From Callorhinus ursinus (taxonomy: Eukaryota; Chordata; Mammalia; Carnivora; Otariidae): 64,000 nucleotides of DNA. The translations under genes were made by a program, and so were the position numbers. Under the pieces are notes generated by a model that was not told where the DNA came from, made no database searches, and saw only the letters and a list, made by a program, of their open reading frames with translations. Location: positions 24,841,102-24,905,101 of the forward strand of contig NW_020312785.1 in NCBI RefSeq assembly GCF_003265705.1, read 5' to 3'. Positions within the stretch are counted from its first letter, which is position 1. Each line of letters begins with the position of its first letter. Below are positions 1 to 10,579 of the stretch, in pieces.

Positions 1-838
1 TTTATACTTATATAGGCTTCTGTGTTATTCTAAATTTAATTTTGTTTCTGCTGAGTGTCTGGGTACATAATCCATGTATGATATTTAAATTTCTAGGATG
101 GTTTTCTATTTGCCTGACACTCAAAATATAAGCAACAAATGTGAATTCTTCACTAGATCTATACTTTTCAGGGGTATCACGAAGGTAGATGAAATACACT
201 GGCTGCAATAATATGAAGCTTGTATTGGATTTCAGTGTGTGGCTTTAAAACCCCAGGCATGGTGCAATTTTCTGAATTATTCACACATAATCACTCCAGG
301 GGATTACATTTAAGCGTGATGGGAAAGTACCTTAAAGCAGGCAGCTATAAAGAGTCCTGTTCTGTAGTTGATATTCAGAATACATTAAGGATGATGATAA
401 CACAATGTCCATGACCTCAATGTGTTAAATTTACCTATTCAGACATGATGGTAGAGATGATGATGATTTCAGATGTCTCAGATAAGCATTTAATCACCAT
501 TTTCTCCACTTATTTGTTATTAGAGAAATATACATTTAGAAGAAGGAAAAGAAGGCTAATTCACTAGGTGGTATTGATTTTACATAATATATAGTTACAA
601 ATGCCCATCAAAGGTATGGCTATCAGAAATAATGAAATAAGTAAATTGTGTCTCTTAAACTACTAACAGAAGAATACTGTTATTACTGCTGCTAATAATC
701 ATGCTTTTTAACAAAGGCATACACTATTTTCAGAATATAAGAGAAATGTAAGCAAAATTGCATCTCAAATAATCTAAAATTCATAATTAATTTATTTGAA
801 TATTAGAAATGATCTAGTGCAAGGTAGAATATCACAAC
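1..838. other. Unassigned AT-rich sequence
   Basis: No repeat family, gene or RNA was recognised in this stretch. Open frames are short (66 codons or fewer) and look like chance. It may hold repeats too old to see by eye. Confidence 0.5.
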
Positions 839-1037
839 TTACTTACTTACTTACTTTATTTATTTATTTATAGGGGAAGAGGGGGGCAGAGGGAGAGGGA
901 GACAGAGAATCCCAAGCAGGCCCCATGCCCAGCACAGAGCACCCTGGGGGTCCTGATTTCATAACCCTGAGAGATCATGGAAATCAAGCAGAAATGGAGA
1001 ATTGGAAGCTTAACCAACTGAACCACCCAGGCACCCA
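839..1037 (-). mobile_element. Can-SINE (SINEC), old diverged copy
   Basis: The + strand reads from a T-rich tail with TTTA repeats through a GA-rich block to 'CCACCCAGGCACCC', which is the reverse complement of a Can-SINE head. The body is strongly diverged (the box B region is barely recognisable) and no clean target duplication is visible, so the copy is old. Can-SINEs are non-autonomous, tRNA-Lys-derived and moved by L1 machinery. Confidence 0.8.
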
Positions 1038-1410
1038 TAGAATTTCATAAGTTTAAAAAATGTAAAGCAACTTTTGGATATCCAGGTATAGTACACAAAG
1101 AAAAAAACACAGTCCAGTGATAATTAAAATTAGGTTAACATTACAACATTTGCATAATTTTATAACACTTGCTTTCATAAAGTTTGTCCTCATTTGCAAA
1201 TCCTGTCTTCTCAATCCATAAGGTACCCAGCTTTTATCATCCAAATATATAGCTGTATACAACTGCTTTGATGACTGAAACATGTGAAAAAGCCTAGATG
1301 CTGGAATGAGCTTGGCAGGAATGACACTTTGAAAAGAACTAGTATGCAATTCACTGAGCAAGAGCATGACTAGGAGAAGATTAATCTTACAGGCCTAGAA
1401 CCTATATGAA
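1038..1410. other. Unassigned
   Basis: Unique-looking AT-rich sequence. A 104-codon minus-strand frame overlaps it but shows no known domain. Nothing else was recognised. Confidence 0.4.
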
Positions 1411-1419
1411 TCCATCCAC

Positions 1420-1838
1420 TGGAGTGGTGGGGGGGTGGGAGGGTTGGGGTGGCTGGGCGATAGACATTGGGGAGGGTATGTGCTATGGTGAGTGCTGTGA
1501 ATTGTGTAAGATTGTTGAATCACAGACCTGTACCTCTGAAACAAATAATACATTATATGTTTAAAAAAAAAGAAGAACATAGCAGGAAGGGAAGAATGAA
1601 GGGGGGGAATCGGAGGAGGAGACGGACCATGAGAGAAGATGGACTCTGAAAAACAAACTGGGGGTTCTAGAGGGAAGGGGGTGAGGGGATGGGTTAGCCT
1701 GGTGATGGGTATTAAAGAGGGCATGTACTGAGTGGAGCACTGGGTGTTATACGCAAACAATGAATCATGGAACATTACATCAAAAACTAATGATGTAATG
1801 TATGGTGATTAACATAACAATAAAAATTAAAAAAAAAG
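1420..1838 (+). mobile_element. 5'-truncated carnivore L1, 3' UTR only
   Basis: This is the G-rich 3' UTR of a young carnivore L1. It runs from 'TGGAGTGGTGGGGG' through 'GGGTATTAAAGAGGGC' to the end 'TAACATAACAATAAAAATT' plus poly(A). A 9-bp target duplication, TCCATCCAC, lies at 1411-1419 and 1839-1847. No ORF2 sequence is present, so it is a dead-on-arrival copy. A second copy of the same 3' UTR sits at 45537-46012. Confidence 0.9.
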
Positions 1839-1847
1839 TCCATCCAC

Positions 1848-2477
1848 AAACCATGGTAAATTTCAGTTGCCATAGATGCCTATTAGAAGGCTTAAAGCAG
1901 CACGATGACAGAATATTCGATGTAAAAAAATGTCACTGGGAACTCTGGTGATAAATTATTAAAAAGCAAAATTGGAAGTTGATTATCGGGCAGATTCAAG
2001 ACATATTTCAAACAGAGGGAAAAAACTTCCGATGGAATGTTCATAGAGGATGAAGAGCAAAGTAGGGTGGAAATGAAATATGCTGGAATAGAAACAGATT
2101 GTAGACAGGTGGAAACAGAGAAGCAAAGTTCAGTTTAATTTACCAGGAAGATGTCCAACAAGTTTTCACAGCAGCGGATGGATAAGTTTGGAGTTTAGAA
2201 CGTATGTCCCAAGTCAGGAAATACATTTAAGAGTTGTCAGCATGAAAATGGCACTTAAAGCATTTTTAAAAGGAAAATGGATCAGAGATATGTCTACCAG
2301 TGAATACTCAGATTGTATTAGGAAAGTCAATATTAACTCTGTATTCTCCAGTTTTTTTCTGCTAAATCTCATGTGGTCTTTGTTGAGAACTGAAGGAGGT
2401 AAGAAGAAAACGGTTTTATTTAGGCAAATACTTTTGTATATCTTTTACTTTACTGTTTAATTGACACGATTATAGCC

Positions 2478-2511
<34 letters not shown>

Positions 2512-3061
2512 TATATATATATATATACACATACATATATATATAAATCAGTTTAATAAAACAGAGTTGTTCCTTATTGATTTTAGCAAATATTATTTAC
2601 TACAGATAAGAAACTTGTTGTAGGGAAAATAAATGTTATGAGAAGTATGATTTACAACTAAAGTTAGGTAATTATTTAGTATCATTGATTTTATTATATG
2701 AGCCTGGTATAATGTTTTTAATAATTAGTCAAGAAATGAAACCAAGATTCAAAATTTTAAAAATCAAATCAAATCAATCAATCAATAAAATATGCACTCA
2801 TATATTTAAAAGATGTTTTTCTTTAGGTTTACTTAGCAGCTACTTTTCTCATAGGCTATTTTTTTTCCACAGAAAACATTATATTTGAGAAAATTTATTT
2901 TATACTTTGTGAACACAAAATTCATTAAATTTCTAGTTGGCTTTAGGCTGAAAGGTATTTTTGAGGTTAAGGGGAAAATAGTAAAGCAAAAGGAGGTAAT
3001 TTAATCAAATTTAAAGCAAAAGGAGGGAAAAAAATGTTTCCCAGGATTTCAAGGATGAAAC
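1848..3061. other. Unassigned, with a TA tract
   Basis: Apart from the TA microsatellite near 2478-2545, nothing was recognised. A 90-codon + frame at 2188-2460 has no recognisable domain and is probably chance. Confidence 0.4.
2478..2545. repeat. (TA)n microsatellite with TACA interruptions
   Basis: Two runs of TA repeats are separated by 'TGTACACATACA' and followed by a further 'CACATACA' interruption. It is a compound, imperfect tract likely to vary in length. Confidence 0.95.
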
Positions 3062-3369
3062 TGTTATGGAACCTGGACGGGATTGCCCGATGAAAGAACA
3101 AAGTGGCACCCGGAGATCTTGGGGGAGAGGAGGTTTATTTAAGGCTGGCAGGCTCAGAGGAGGGTCTGAGCCCCAAGCACAAACAAAGGGGGTAATTTAT
3201 ACATTTCTACTTCAGCATACTGGGCACTCTTTGCTGGTGTGGGAAATGGGGCAGGGAGAGGAACCCGGATTGGCGCGTGCGGGAAGCAGAGCAGAGAGAA
3301 GACCCCGGAAGAGCCCCGGGGCAGAGACTGGGTCTCCCTTGTTGGCTTGGTCAGCCATCTTAGGACACA
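3062..3369 (-). mobile_element. Solo LTR of an endogenous retrovirus (ERV1-like), antisense
   Basis: This is a GC- and CpG-rich island in AT-rich surroundings. On the minus strand it starts TG and ends CA ('TGTGTCCTAAG' to 'CCATAACA'). It carries a TATAAA box (complement of 3198-3203) followed about 60 bases later by an AATAAA polyadenylation signal (complement of 3134-3139), the U3-R-U5 order of an LTR. No internal retroviral sequence adjoins it, so it is a recombined solo LTR. No target duplication was found and the ends may be off by several bases. The 133-codon + frame across it is not a retroviral gene. Confidence 0.7.
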
Positions 3370-3944
3370 GATTTTTCCTCATTAAAACCACTTTTAAAGG
3401 AAAAATACCTATGATACTTACACCAAGTAGTTGTATTTCTTTATGCCCTACAGCCTCAGATCTTTGAAGAAGACAAAAGTTTTACTTAAAAAAAACCCCA
3501 AAAAACAAAAACACAGTGTCTCACATTTGTAAGGTGTTCAAAAATATTTATTGATTTGATAAAGATTGCTGCTTGGTAGTAATGTTACACTAATTTGAAT
3601 GACTGACTATGCAAGTATATTTCTTTGAAAGTATTCCTTAATTTAGAATTTTATTTGGCATGCTTTTACAGTGATTTTAATAGAAAGAAGATTTTGTAAT
3701 AGTCTTACCTGAGAAAGAAAATACACATAAAAAGATATCTCTGATAAATGACTAGAGAACTTGCTAAGAATAAAGACTCTCCACTTATTATTATAATTCT
3801 AAATTTAGATTGGTAAGTACTAATTTCAAAAATATTAAACTTCAAGTAACTGAGATAGTATATGGAAAGTGTGTAGAACAATACCTAGTACCCAGAATAG
3901 CAAATGCAAGGAACTCTTAAAACTTAAGAATTAGAAAACAAATG
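3370..3944. other. Unassigned; possible MIR tail near 3840-3925
   Basis: Mostly unrecognised. The stretch around 3840-3925 resembles the 3' part of MIR ('GTACCCAGAATAGCAAATG' in place of the usual 'CACATAGTAAG' end), but the match is weak. Confidence 0.3.
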
Positions 3945-4945
3945 AAACAAGTAAAATGTGGACAAAAGATCTGAACAGACACCTCAGCAAAGATATACAA
4001 ATGGCAAATAGGCACATGAAAAAATATTCAACAGCATATGTCATTAGAGGATTTGAAATCAAAACAACAATGAGATACTACTACACACATATTAGAATGG
4101 TCAAAATCCCAAACACAGAAAACACCAAATACTGGCAAGGATAAGAAGACCCAAGAACCCTCATTCATTGCTGGTGGAAATAAAAAATGGTATAACCACT
4201 TTTGAAGAGAGTCTGGCAGTTTCTTAGAAAGCTAAACATACTCTTACTGTACAATTCAGCAATCATGTTCCTTGTAGAAAACTTACATCTACACAAAACC
4301 CTGTATATCATACATGTTTATAGCAGCTTTATTCATAATCATCAAAAATTAGAAGCAGTCAAGATGTCCTTCAATGGAAGAATGGGTAAATTGTGTACAT
4401 CCTGACATTGGTATATTATTTAGCACTAAAAAGAAACAAGCTACTAAGCCATGAAAAGACCTGGAGGAATCTTAAATATATATTGTTAAGTGAAAGAATC
4501 CAAATGAAAAAAGCTACATACTATGTTATTCCAACTTTATGACATTTGGAAAAGGCAAAACTACGGAGACAGTAAAAAGTTACCAACCATGGGTTCAAGG
4601 GGAGAGAGGGGTGGATAAATATGTGGATCATAGGGAATATTTTAGGACAGTAAAACTATTCTGTATGACACTGTAACGGTGGATATATATTATCATACCT
4701 TCTTCAAAACCCATAAAATGTACAGCACAAAGAGTAAACCTTAATGCAAACTATAAACTTTACTTAATAATGATTCAATATTGGCTCATCATCGTAACAA
4801 ATGTACCACATTAATGCAAGATTTTGATGGTAGGGGAACTGGGGTAACAGGAAAGGTGTATATGAGAACTCTCACTACTTCCTACTTAATTTTTCTCTGA
4901 AACCAAAAGTGCACTAAGAGCAAGTCTATCGATTAAAAAACAAAA
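3945..4945 (+). mobile_element. L1ME-type LINE-1, 3' end of ORF2 plus 3' UTR
   Basis: The sequence begins inside the ORF2 C-terminal region. The frame at 3956-4144 reads KDLNRHLSKDIQMANRHMKK, then TTMRYYYTHIRM, matching the conserved L1 tail. It continues through 'CTCATTCATTGCTGGTGG' into the old 3' UTR with 'CTATTCTGTATGACACTGTAA'. Several frameshifts and stops show it is long dead. The neighbour at 11277-12625 belongs to the same group. Confidence 0.85.
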
Positions 4946-4984
4946 CAAGCAAAAAAGAAAAAAGAAAATGTTAATTCTATGTCT

Positions 4985-5125
4985 TTTACCTGCAGAGCTC
5001 TGGGAAATTTATATAACATACTAAAGTAGTTCCAGTCTCATGAATATTAAATGAGATGATGCACTTAAAATGCTAAATATATACCTTGGCATCTGATAAC
5101 CATCAATAAAAGATTGCTGTTTTTG
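4985..5125 (+). mobile_element. MIR fragment
   Basis: The segment with 'ATTAAATGAGATGATGCAC' and a decayed 'CCATCAATAAAAGATTG' end matches the 3' half of the ancient tRNA-derived SINE MIR. It is fixed and immobile. Confidence 0.6.
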
Positions 5126-5589
5126 TTGATGATTATGCTCCTGTGAGAACTGTTATCTGGAAAACCACCATCAGAATTTAAATTTTGTGATATCATAATT
5201 TAAATAACTTCAGAAAAATTGGAAAGAGCAAAATATGAATTGGGCATTTCTAAACAAACCACAGAAGCAAATGACTGGAATTAATAAGGCAAAAAAATAA
5301 AATTTAAAAAAATTGAATAGATTTCTTAAAGCAAGCAAATGGATCCTATTGAATAAAGAAACAATGAAGTATCACTTGATGACCAAAAGCATACCCCTGC
5401 TTCTCCTTAATTAGTTTTTGTCATCTCCAGAAAGAATTGTAGTCAAACTCTAAACAATGGGCAAAAAAAATTTTTTTTAAATTATCACACTCAAATATTG
5501 ATGGCCAGGTCAGGGAATAAAACAATACCTGAAACTAATCTAATATTTATAAGAAAGCTCACATCTACAAATCAGAAATACAGAAACAT
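5126..5589. other. Unassigned
   Basis: AT-rich with no clear family match. It may include upstream parts of the reverse-transcriptase relic that follows, since a frame running from 5498 leads into it. Confidence 0.35.
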
Positions 5590-6000
5590 ATGTACTTTCA
5601 GAACAATAGTCAAGGAGAGAAACCACGGAGAATGGCCCACATCCAAAAGAATGAAGGCAAATATTATTGCAATTTTCCAAAATGGGAAATAAGGGGATTT
5701 TAAAACTACATACCAATTAGCCAATAAACTTGACATGTGTCTTTGGCACAATTCTAAAACAGATTATGCAGCAGATGGTTTGTGAGCATTTCACAATTAT
5801 AGTGTTGATCACTAGGCACCAACATGAATTTACATTGTGCAAATCGTACCAAAATAATTTCCTTTCCATTACCATTGTGTCACGCAGGCCAGTGGATATA
5901 GAAATCCTAACATCTTGAATTCAGCAAAGAATTTTACAAGATTTATATCAAAATTTATGTGTGATTTTTAGAAAGTTCTCTGGCATGAAAATACTGTCAC
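5590..6000 (+). pseudogene. Relic of a CR1/L3-clade LINE reverse transcriptase
   Basis: Conceptual translation in two frames gives pieces in the order expected of CR1-type reverse transcriptases. 'GEWPTSKRMKANIIAIFQNG' at about 5620-5690 corresponds to the 'W-R-x-A-x-V-x-P-I-F-K-K-G' motif. 'TRHQHEFTLCKSYQNNF' at about 5810-5862 corresponds to the 'S-Q-H-G-F' region. Then, after a one-base loss near 5920, a 'L-N-F-S-K-E-F-Y-K' stretch lies where the catalytic 'Y-L-D-F-S-K-A-F-D' motif A should be, with the catalytic Asp apparently replaced by Asn. Stops and frameshifts between the pieces show complete inactivation. CR1/L3 LINEs were active before the radiation of placental mammals. The clade is inferred from motifs only. 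Confidence 0.55.
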
Positions 6001-6053
6001 AGGGAAATTTTGTCACTGAATGACTCCAACTAATTCTCATTATAAATTTGTTG

Positions 6054-6174
6054 CAATGGTTCTGAATAAGTATTGTTTATCAGAAACACCTGTGGAGCAT
6101 TTTCTAAAAACATGTACTTAGGTCCAGGCCTTACCCCAGATACAGTGATTCAGTAAGTCTGGTTATACCTAGGC
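6054..6174 (+). mobile_element. MER5-type hAT-Charlie MITE fragment
   Basis: The sequence reads 'CAATGGTTCT', then 'ATCAGAAACACCTG' and 'GATTCAGTAAGTCTGG', the diagnostic order of MER5A/MER5B. The 3' terminal inverted repeat is missing. Confidence 0.75.
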
Positions 6175-6411
6175 TATTTCAAATAGTAATTTGTAAAATA
6201 ATAGAATGCAATTAATTTTTCTATTTAATCTAAGGAAATTAATATTATTTATAATTATCCTTTCAGTTTTGGGGCTGTACTATTTATGTTTCATTAATGA
6301 CTTTATTCTACCTTTAACTATTCTCTAACTATTTCATTGCTAATTCAAATCATTATAGTGACATTATTTTCAGTTTTTACATTAAACTTTATTTCCTAAC
6401 ATTAAATATAT

Positions 6412-6615
6412 ATATATATATATATATATAAAGATTTTATTTATTTGACAGAGAGAGAGAGAAAGCACAAACAGGGGGAGTGGCAGGCAGAGGGAGAGGG
6501 AGAAGCAGACTCCCCACTGAGCAGGGAGCCCAACGCAGGGCTCGATCCCAGGACCCTGAGATCATGACCTGAGCGGAAGGCTTATGCTTAACAAACTGAG
6601 TCACCCAGGCGCTCC
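6412..6615 (-). mobile_element. Can-SINE with TA-expanded tail
   Basis: An antisense Can-SINE ends at 'GAGTCACCCAGGCGCTCC'. A 15-bp target duplication, TAACATTAAATATAT, lies at 6397-6411 and 6616-6630. The tail side has become a TA microsatellite of about ten units, fed by the AT-rich target site. Confidence 0.93.
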
Positions 6616-6660
6616 TAACATTAAATATATTTTTGACATAGCATGCAGAGTAACCCTTTA

Positions 6661-6861
6661 TTTTTTTAAGATTTTATTTATTCATTTGAGACACAGAGAT
6701 ACAGAGAGAGAGAGCATGAGCAGGGGGGGAGAGGCAGAGGGAGAGGGAGAAGCAGGCTCCCCGCTGAGCCAGGAGCCCAACGTGGGGCTCCATCCCAAGA
6801 CCTTGGGATCATGACCTGGGCTGAAGGCAGACGCCTAACCATCTGAGCCACCCAGGCGCCC
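6661..6861 (-). mobile_element. Can-SINE
   Basis: Antisense copy ending 'CACCCAGGCGCCC' with a perfect 15-bp target duplication, CAGAGTAACCCTTTA (6646-6660 and 6862-6876). It lies about 45 bases from the previous SINE, in the same orientation but with its own duplication, so it is an independent insertion. Confidence 0.95.
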
Positions 6862-6907
6862 CAGAGTAACCCTTTAAAAGATAAGTAATATCATATTATG
6901 AATCCTC

Positions 6908-7160
6908 TTGAAAACCTTCAAGGACTTCCCTTCCTAATGACTTCTTTCTCTTTCACTCTACTTTGGCCAGACTGGTCTTTTTTATTATTTTTCAAACAAG
7001 CCAGGAATGCCACCACTTTGGTGTCTTTGCCTTTGCAGTCTCTCTACCCCAGATATCTGCAAGGATCATGCCCTCACTATTTACTTCATTTATTATCTAT
7101 CTCCCACACAAGATTTTTTTTGTCTATTTTGTTTGATGTTATATCCACAGGTACTTAATT
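6908..7160 (+). mobile_element. L2 LINE fragment
   Basis: Recognisable L2 3' region: 'GGCCAGACTGGTC', 'GTCTTTGCCTTTGCAG', 'CCCCAGATATCTGCA'. The 130-codon frame across it is a shadow and does not encode L2 protein. Confidence 0.65.
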
Positions 7161-7242
7161 GTGTCCATATATTAAGTAGAACATATATTAATGAACGGAT
7201 ATGTAAAATAGTTTCTATCCCTAAGCGTTTAAAATATAATTA

Positions 7243-9571
7243 CTGGCCTACTTCATTTTACTGCACTTCACTGTATTGCCCTTCACACATACTGCCTTTT
7301 TCACAGAATGAACTTTCGTGGCAACCCTGCTTTGAGCAAGTCATTTGGTGGCTTTTTTCCAGCAGCATTTGTTCACTTCATGTCTCTGTGTCATTTTAAC
7401 AATTCCTAAAATATTTCAAACTTTTTCTTTGTCATTATATTTGTTATGATAATCTGTGATCAATGATCTTTGATGTTATTCTTCTAATTGTTTTGAGGTA
7501 TCACAAACTGTACCCCTAGAAGATGGTGAACTCAATAAATGTTGATCATTCCACAGACCAGCTGTTTCCCCATCTCTCCCCTCTCCTCAGGCTTCCCTAT
7601 TCCCTGAGACACAACGACACTGAAATTAGGCCAGTTAATAACCCCACAATGGTCTCTAGATGTTCAAGAGAAAAAATAGTATGTCTCTCACTTTAAAAAG
7701 TTAGAAATCATTAAGTTTGGTGAGGAAGGCATGTTGAAAGCTGAGAGAGGCTGAGAGCAGGGACTTGTGTACCAAACAGTTTGCCAAATTGTGAATGAAA
7801 AAGAAAAGTTCTTGAAGGAAATTAAAAATGCTAATTCAGTGAACACACAAATAATAAGAAAGCTGAACAGTCTTACTGCTGATTTGGAAAAAGTTTTAAG
7901 GTTCTGGAGAGAAGATCAAACCAGCCACAACATTCCATTGACTGAAAGCCTAATCCAGAGCAAAGACCTAATTCTTCTCAATTCTAAAAAGGCTGAAAAA
8001 GTTTAGAAACCTACAGAAAAAAAAAATAGTTTGAAGCTAGCGCATGTTGGTTCATGAGGTTTAAGAAAATAGCTATATCCGTAACATAAAAATGAAATGA
8101 ATCAGCAAGTGCTGATATTGAAAATGCAGCAAGTTATCCAGAAGACCTAGCTAAGATAATTAATGATGATGGCCACAATAAACAACAGATTTTCAATGTA
8201 AATGAAACAACCTTCTATTGGAAGAAGATGCCATCTAGGACTTCATAGCTAGAGAGGAGCAGTCAATGCCTGGCTTCAAAGCGTCAAAGGATAGTCTGCC
8301 TTTCCTGTTAGGGGCTAATGTGGCTGGTGACTTTCAGGTGAAGCCAATACTCATTTACCATTCTGAAAGTTGGGAGCCCTTAAGAATTACACTAAATCTA
8401 CTCTGCCTGTGCCCTATAAATTTAACAACAAAGCCTGGATGACAGCACATCTCTTTACAACATGGTTTACTGGGTATATTAATCACACTGTTGAGAACTA
8501 CTGCTCAGAAAAAAAGCAAATCAGAAAAAAAACATTCCTTTCAAAATATTGTTATTCATTGCCAATGCACCTGGTTACCCAAGAGCTCTGATGGAGATGT
8601 ACAATGGAATGAATGTTGTTTTCATGGCTGCTAACACAACATCCATTCTGTAGTCCAAGGGTCAAACAGTGATTTTTGACGTCTTCAAAGTAAATTTAAA
8701 CCTTCTGGAAAGGATTCACCATTCTAGATGCCATTAAGAACATTCGTGTTTCATGAAGAGGTCAAAATATCAACATGGACAGGAATTGGAAAAATTTGAT
8801 TCCAACCCTCATGGATGACTTTGAGGGCTTCAGGACTTCAGTGGAGGAAGTAACTGCAGATGTGGTGGAAACAGCAAGAGAACTAGGATCAGAAGTGGAG
8901 CCTGAAGATGGGACTGAATCGCTGCCATCTCATGATCAAACAGGAATGGATGAGGAGTTGCTTCTTCCGAATGAGCAAAGAAAGTGGTTTCTTGAGATGG
9001 AATCTATTCCTGGTGAAGGTGCTGCAGAGACTGTTGAAATGACAATAAAGTATGTAGAATATTACGTAATCTTAGTTAATAAAGCAGCAGCAGGATTTGA
9101 AAGGATGGACTCCAATTTTGAAAGAAGTACTACTATGGATAAAATGCTATCAAACATCTCATGCTAGAGAGAAATTGTTTGTGAAAGGAAGAGTCAACTT
9201 TTGCCTCAAACTTCGATATCGTTCTACTTTTAAAAATTGCCACAGCCCCCCACCCTTCAGCACCCAACACACTGATCAGTCAGCAGCCATCGACATTGAG
9301 ACAAGAGCCTCCAACAACAAAAGGACTATGATTCACTAAAAGCTCAGATGATAGCTAGCATTTTTAAATAATGAATTCTCTTTAAATTAAGGTACACATA
9401 TTGTTTTTCTGACCTAATGCTGTTACAAACTTGATATACTACAGTGTACTGTAAATATAACTTTATGTGGATTAGGAAACCAAAAAATTCATTGGATTTA
9501 CTTAATTGGGGGAATATTTGCTTTATTGACATGGTTGGAACCAAACCTGCAATATCTCCAAGGTATGTCTG
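7243..9571 (+). mobile_element. Near-complete Tigger1 DNA transposon
   Basis: The element spans about 2.33 kb against a remembered consensus of about 2.4 kb. The left end, 'CTGGCCTACTTCATTTTA', is a mutated Tigger1 5' terminus. The right end, 'AATATCTCCAAGGTATGTCTG', is the 3' terminal inverted repeat. TA dinucleotides flank both ends (7241-7242 and 9572-9573), the pogo/Tc1-mariner target duplication. The interior follows the Tigger1 order: 5' UTR, transposase relic, then a 3' UTR with the recognisable 'GGAAACCAAAAAATTCATTGG'. Tigger elements are fossils in placental genomes, moved once by cut-and-paste. Confidence 0.95.
7649..9356 (+). pseudogene. Tigger1 (pogo-type) transposase pseudogene, TIGD1-related
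   Basis: The ancestral start lies at the ATG at 7649, in 'CACAATGGTCTCTAGATG'. Three open pieces survive. At 7767-8006 is the end of the N-terminal CENP-B-like DNA-binding region ([11 protein letters not shown], then [10 protein letters not shown], then SLIQSK). At 8370-8591 is part of the DDE catalytic domain (ALKNYTKSTLPVPYK, AWMTAHLFTTWF). At 8775-9167 is the C-terminal part ([36 protein letters not shown]). Between the last two, about 90 bases of the catalytic region are missing near 8680. Frameshifts and stops occur throughout, so no transposase can be made. The domesticated host gene TIGD1 derives from the same family; nothing suggests domestication here. Confidence 0.92.
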
Positions 9572-9573
9572 TA

Positions 9574-10134
9574 CATGAATATCAAAATTATTTTTTTATA
9601 TATTAAACAAATCTATTCTCCTAAAGTAAATTTGAAAATATACTTTTTACCCCATGCCCCCCAAATGCCGTCTATATATACTGATTTAAGTTTATTATCC
9701 TTTAAATTTTTTCTGAGCTTATTCAAATCCTAAGATTTCATTTCAAATTTCACTAAATTTTTCTTCTTAAGTCTTTCTCATAGATAATTTTTCATTATTA
9801 TCAAAATCTCTAGCTACTCTAGTAATATCTTTTATATCTTAGAAATCTTAGAAATGTCACTTAAGACTATTTCTATTTTCAATTTACGATCTCTCTTTTT
9901 GATCAAATGTAATTTCTGCTATGATGATGCTATTTATATAACTAACATTATATTTTCATATTAACCCTTAAAGCAGAGAAATTTGCATTTTTTCTTTCAT
10001 AAAGGTTTTCCATCCACAAACTGACATAATACTTGAAATGTTATGGGGAACTAAAAAGATTTAATTCTTGCTTTCACTATCATAAGTACATATCAGTAAA
10101 TTTAGTTTGTGTTTTCTTCCTTAGACTCTGGTTT

Positions 10135-10175
<41 letters not shown>

Positions 10176-10361
10176 ATAAATTATATAATTTATATATTAT
10201 TTTCGGTCTTATGTGATTTTCATTTCTTTTTCCTGTTTTAATACTTTAGCTATAAAACACTTTCAAATAAAATCTCCTCAGCATTTTAGAATCCCTTGTA
10301 ACACAAATTGAAAACCATAGCTTTATAGTAAACTTGAAATTATTCCATGCTTACTATAGAG
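9574..10361. other. Unassigned AT-rich sequence
   Basis: No family was recognised apart from the GT microsatellite at 10137-10173. Confidence 0.4.
10137..10173. repeat. (TG)n microsatellite
   Basis: About 18 uninterrupted TG units. Length polymorphism is likely. Confidence 0.97.
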
Positions 10362-10579
10362 CAGGAAGTCTCAAACAGGATAATTTTTGCCTCCACCTTG
10401 GGGACACTTGATAATGTCTGGAGATAATTTTGATTGTCACAACTGTGGTGAAATGTTCTTCTGGCATCTAGAAAGTAGAGGGCAGAGATGCTGCTAAAAC
10501 CCAACAATGCATGAGACCGCTCCCTACAACAATAGTTATCCAGCTCAAAATGTCAAAAGTGCCATTGTGGAGGATTCCT
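10362..10579 (+). mobile_element. MER20 (hAT-Charlie MITE)
   Basis: Nearly full-length, about 218 bp. It shows 'GATAATGTCTGGAGATAATT', 'TGTCACAACTGTGG', 'TTCTGGCATCTAG' and 'CAAAATGTCAAAAGTGCC' in MER20 order. MER20 copies have been reported as hormone-responsive enhancers in placental endometrium; whether this copy is active cannot be read from sequence. Confidence 0.85.

Noticed and set aside
1395..1775. 126-codon minus-strand frame
   Set aside because: It is the antisense of the L1 3' UTR, and the same peptide-like pattern recurs at 45659-45954.
3066..3467. 133-codon + frame in GC-rich DNA
   Set aside because: It reads the wrong strand of a solo LTR; its length is due to high local GC content.
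7007..7399. 130-codon + frame
   Set aside because: It spans an L2 fragment and the noncoding left end of Tigger1, so it is a chance frame.
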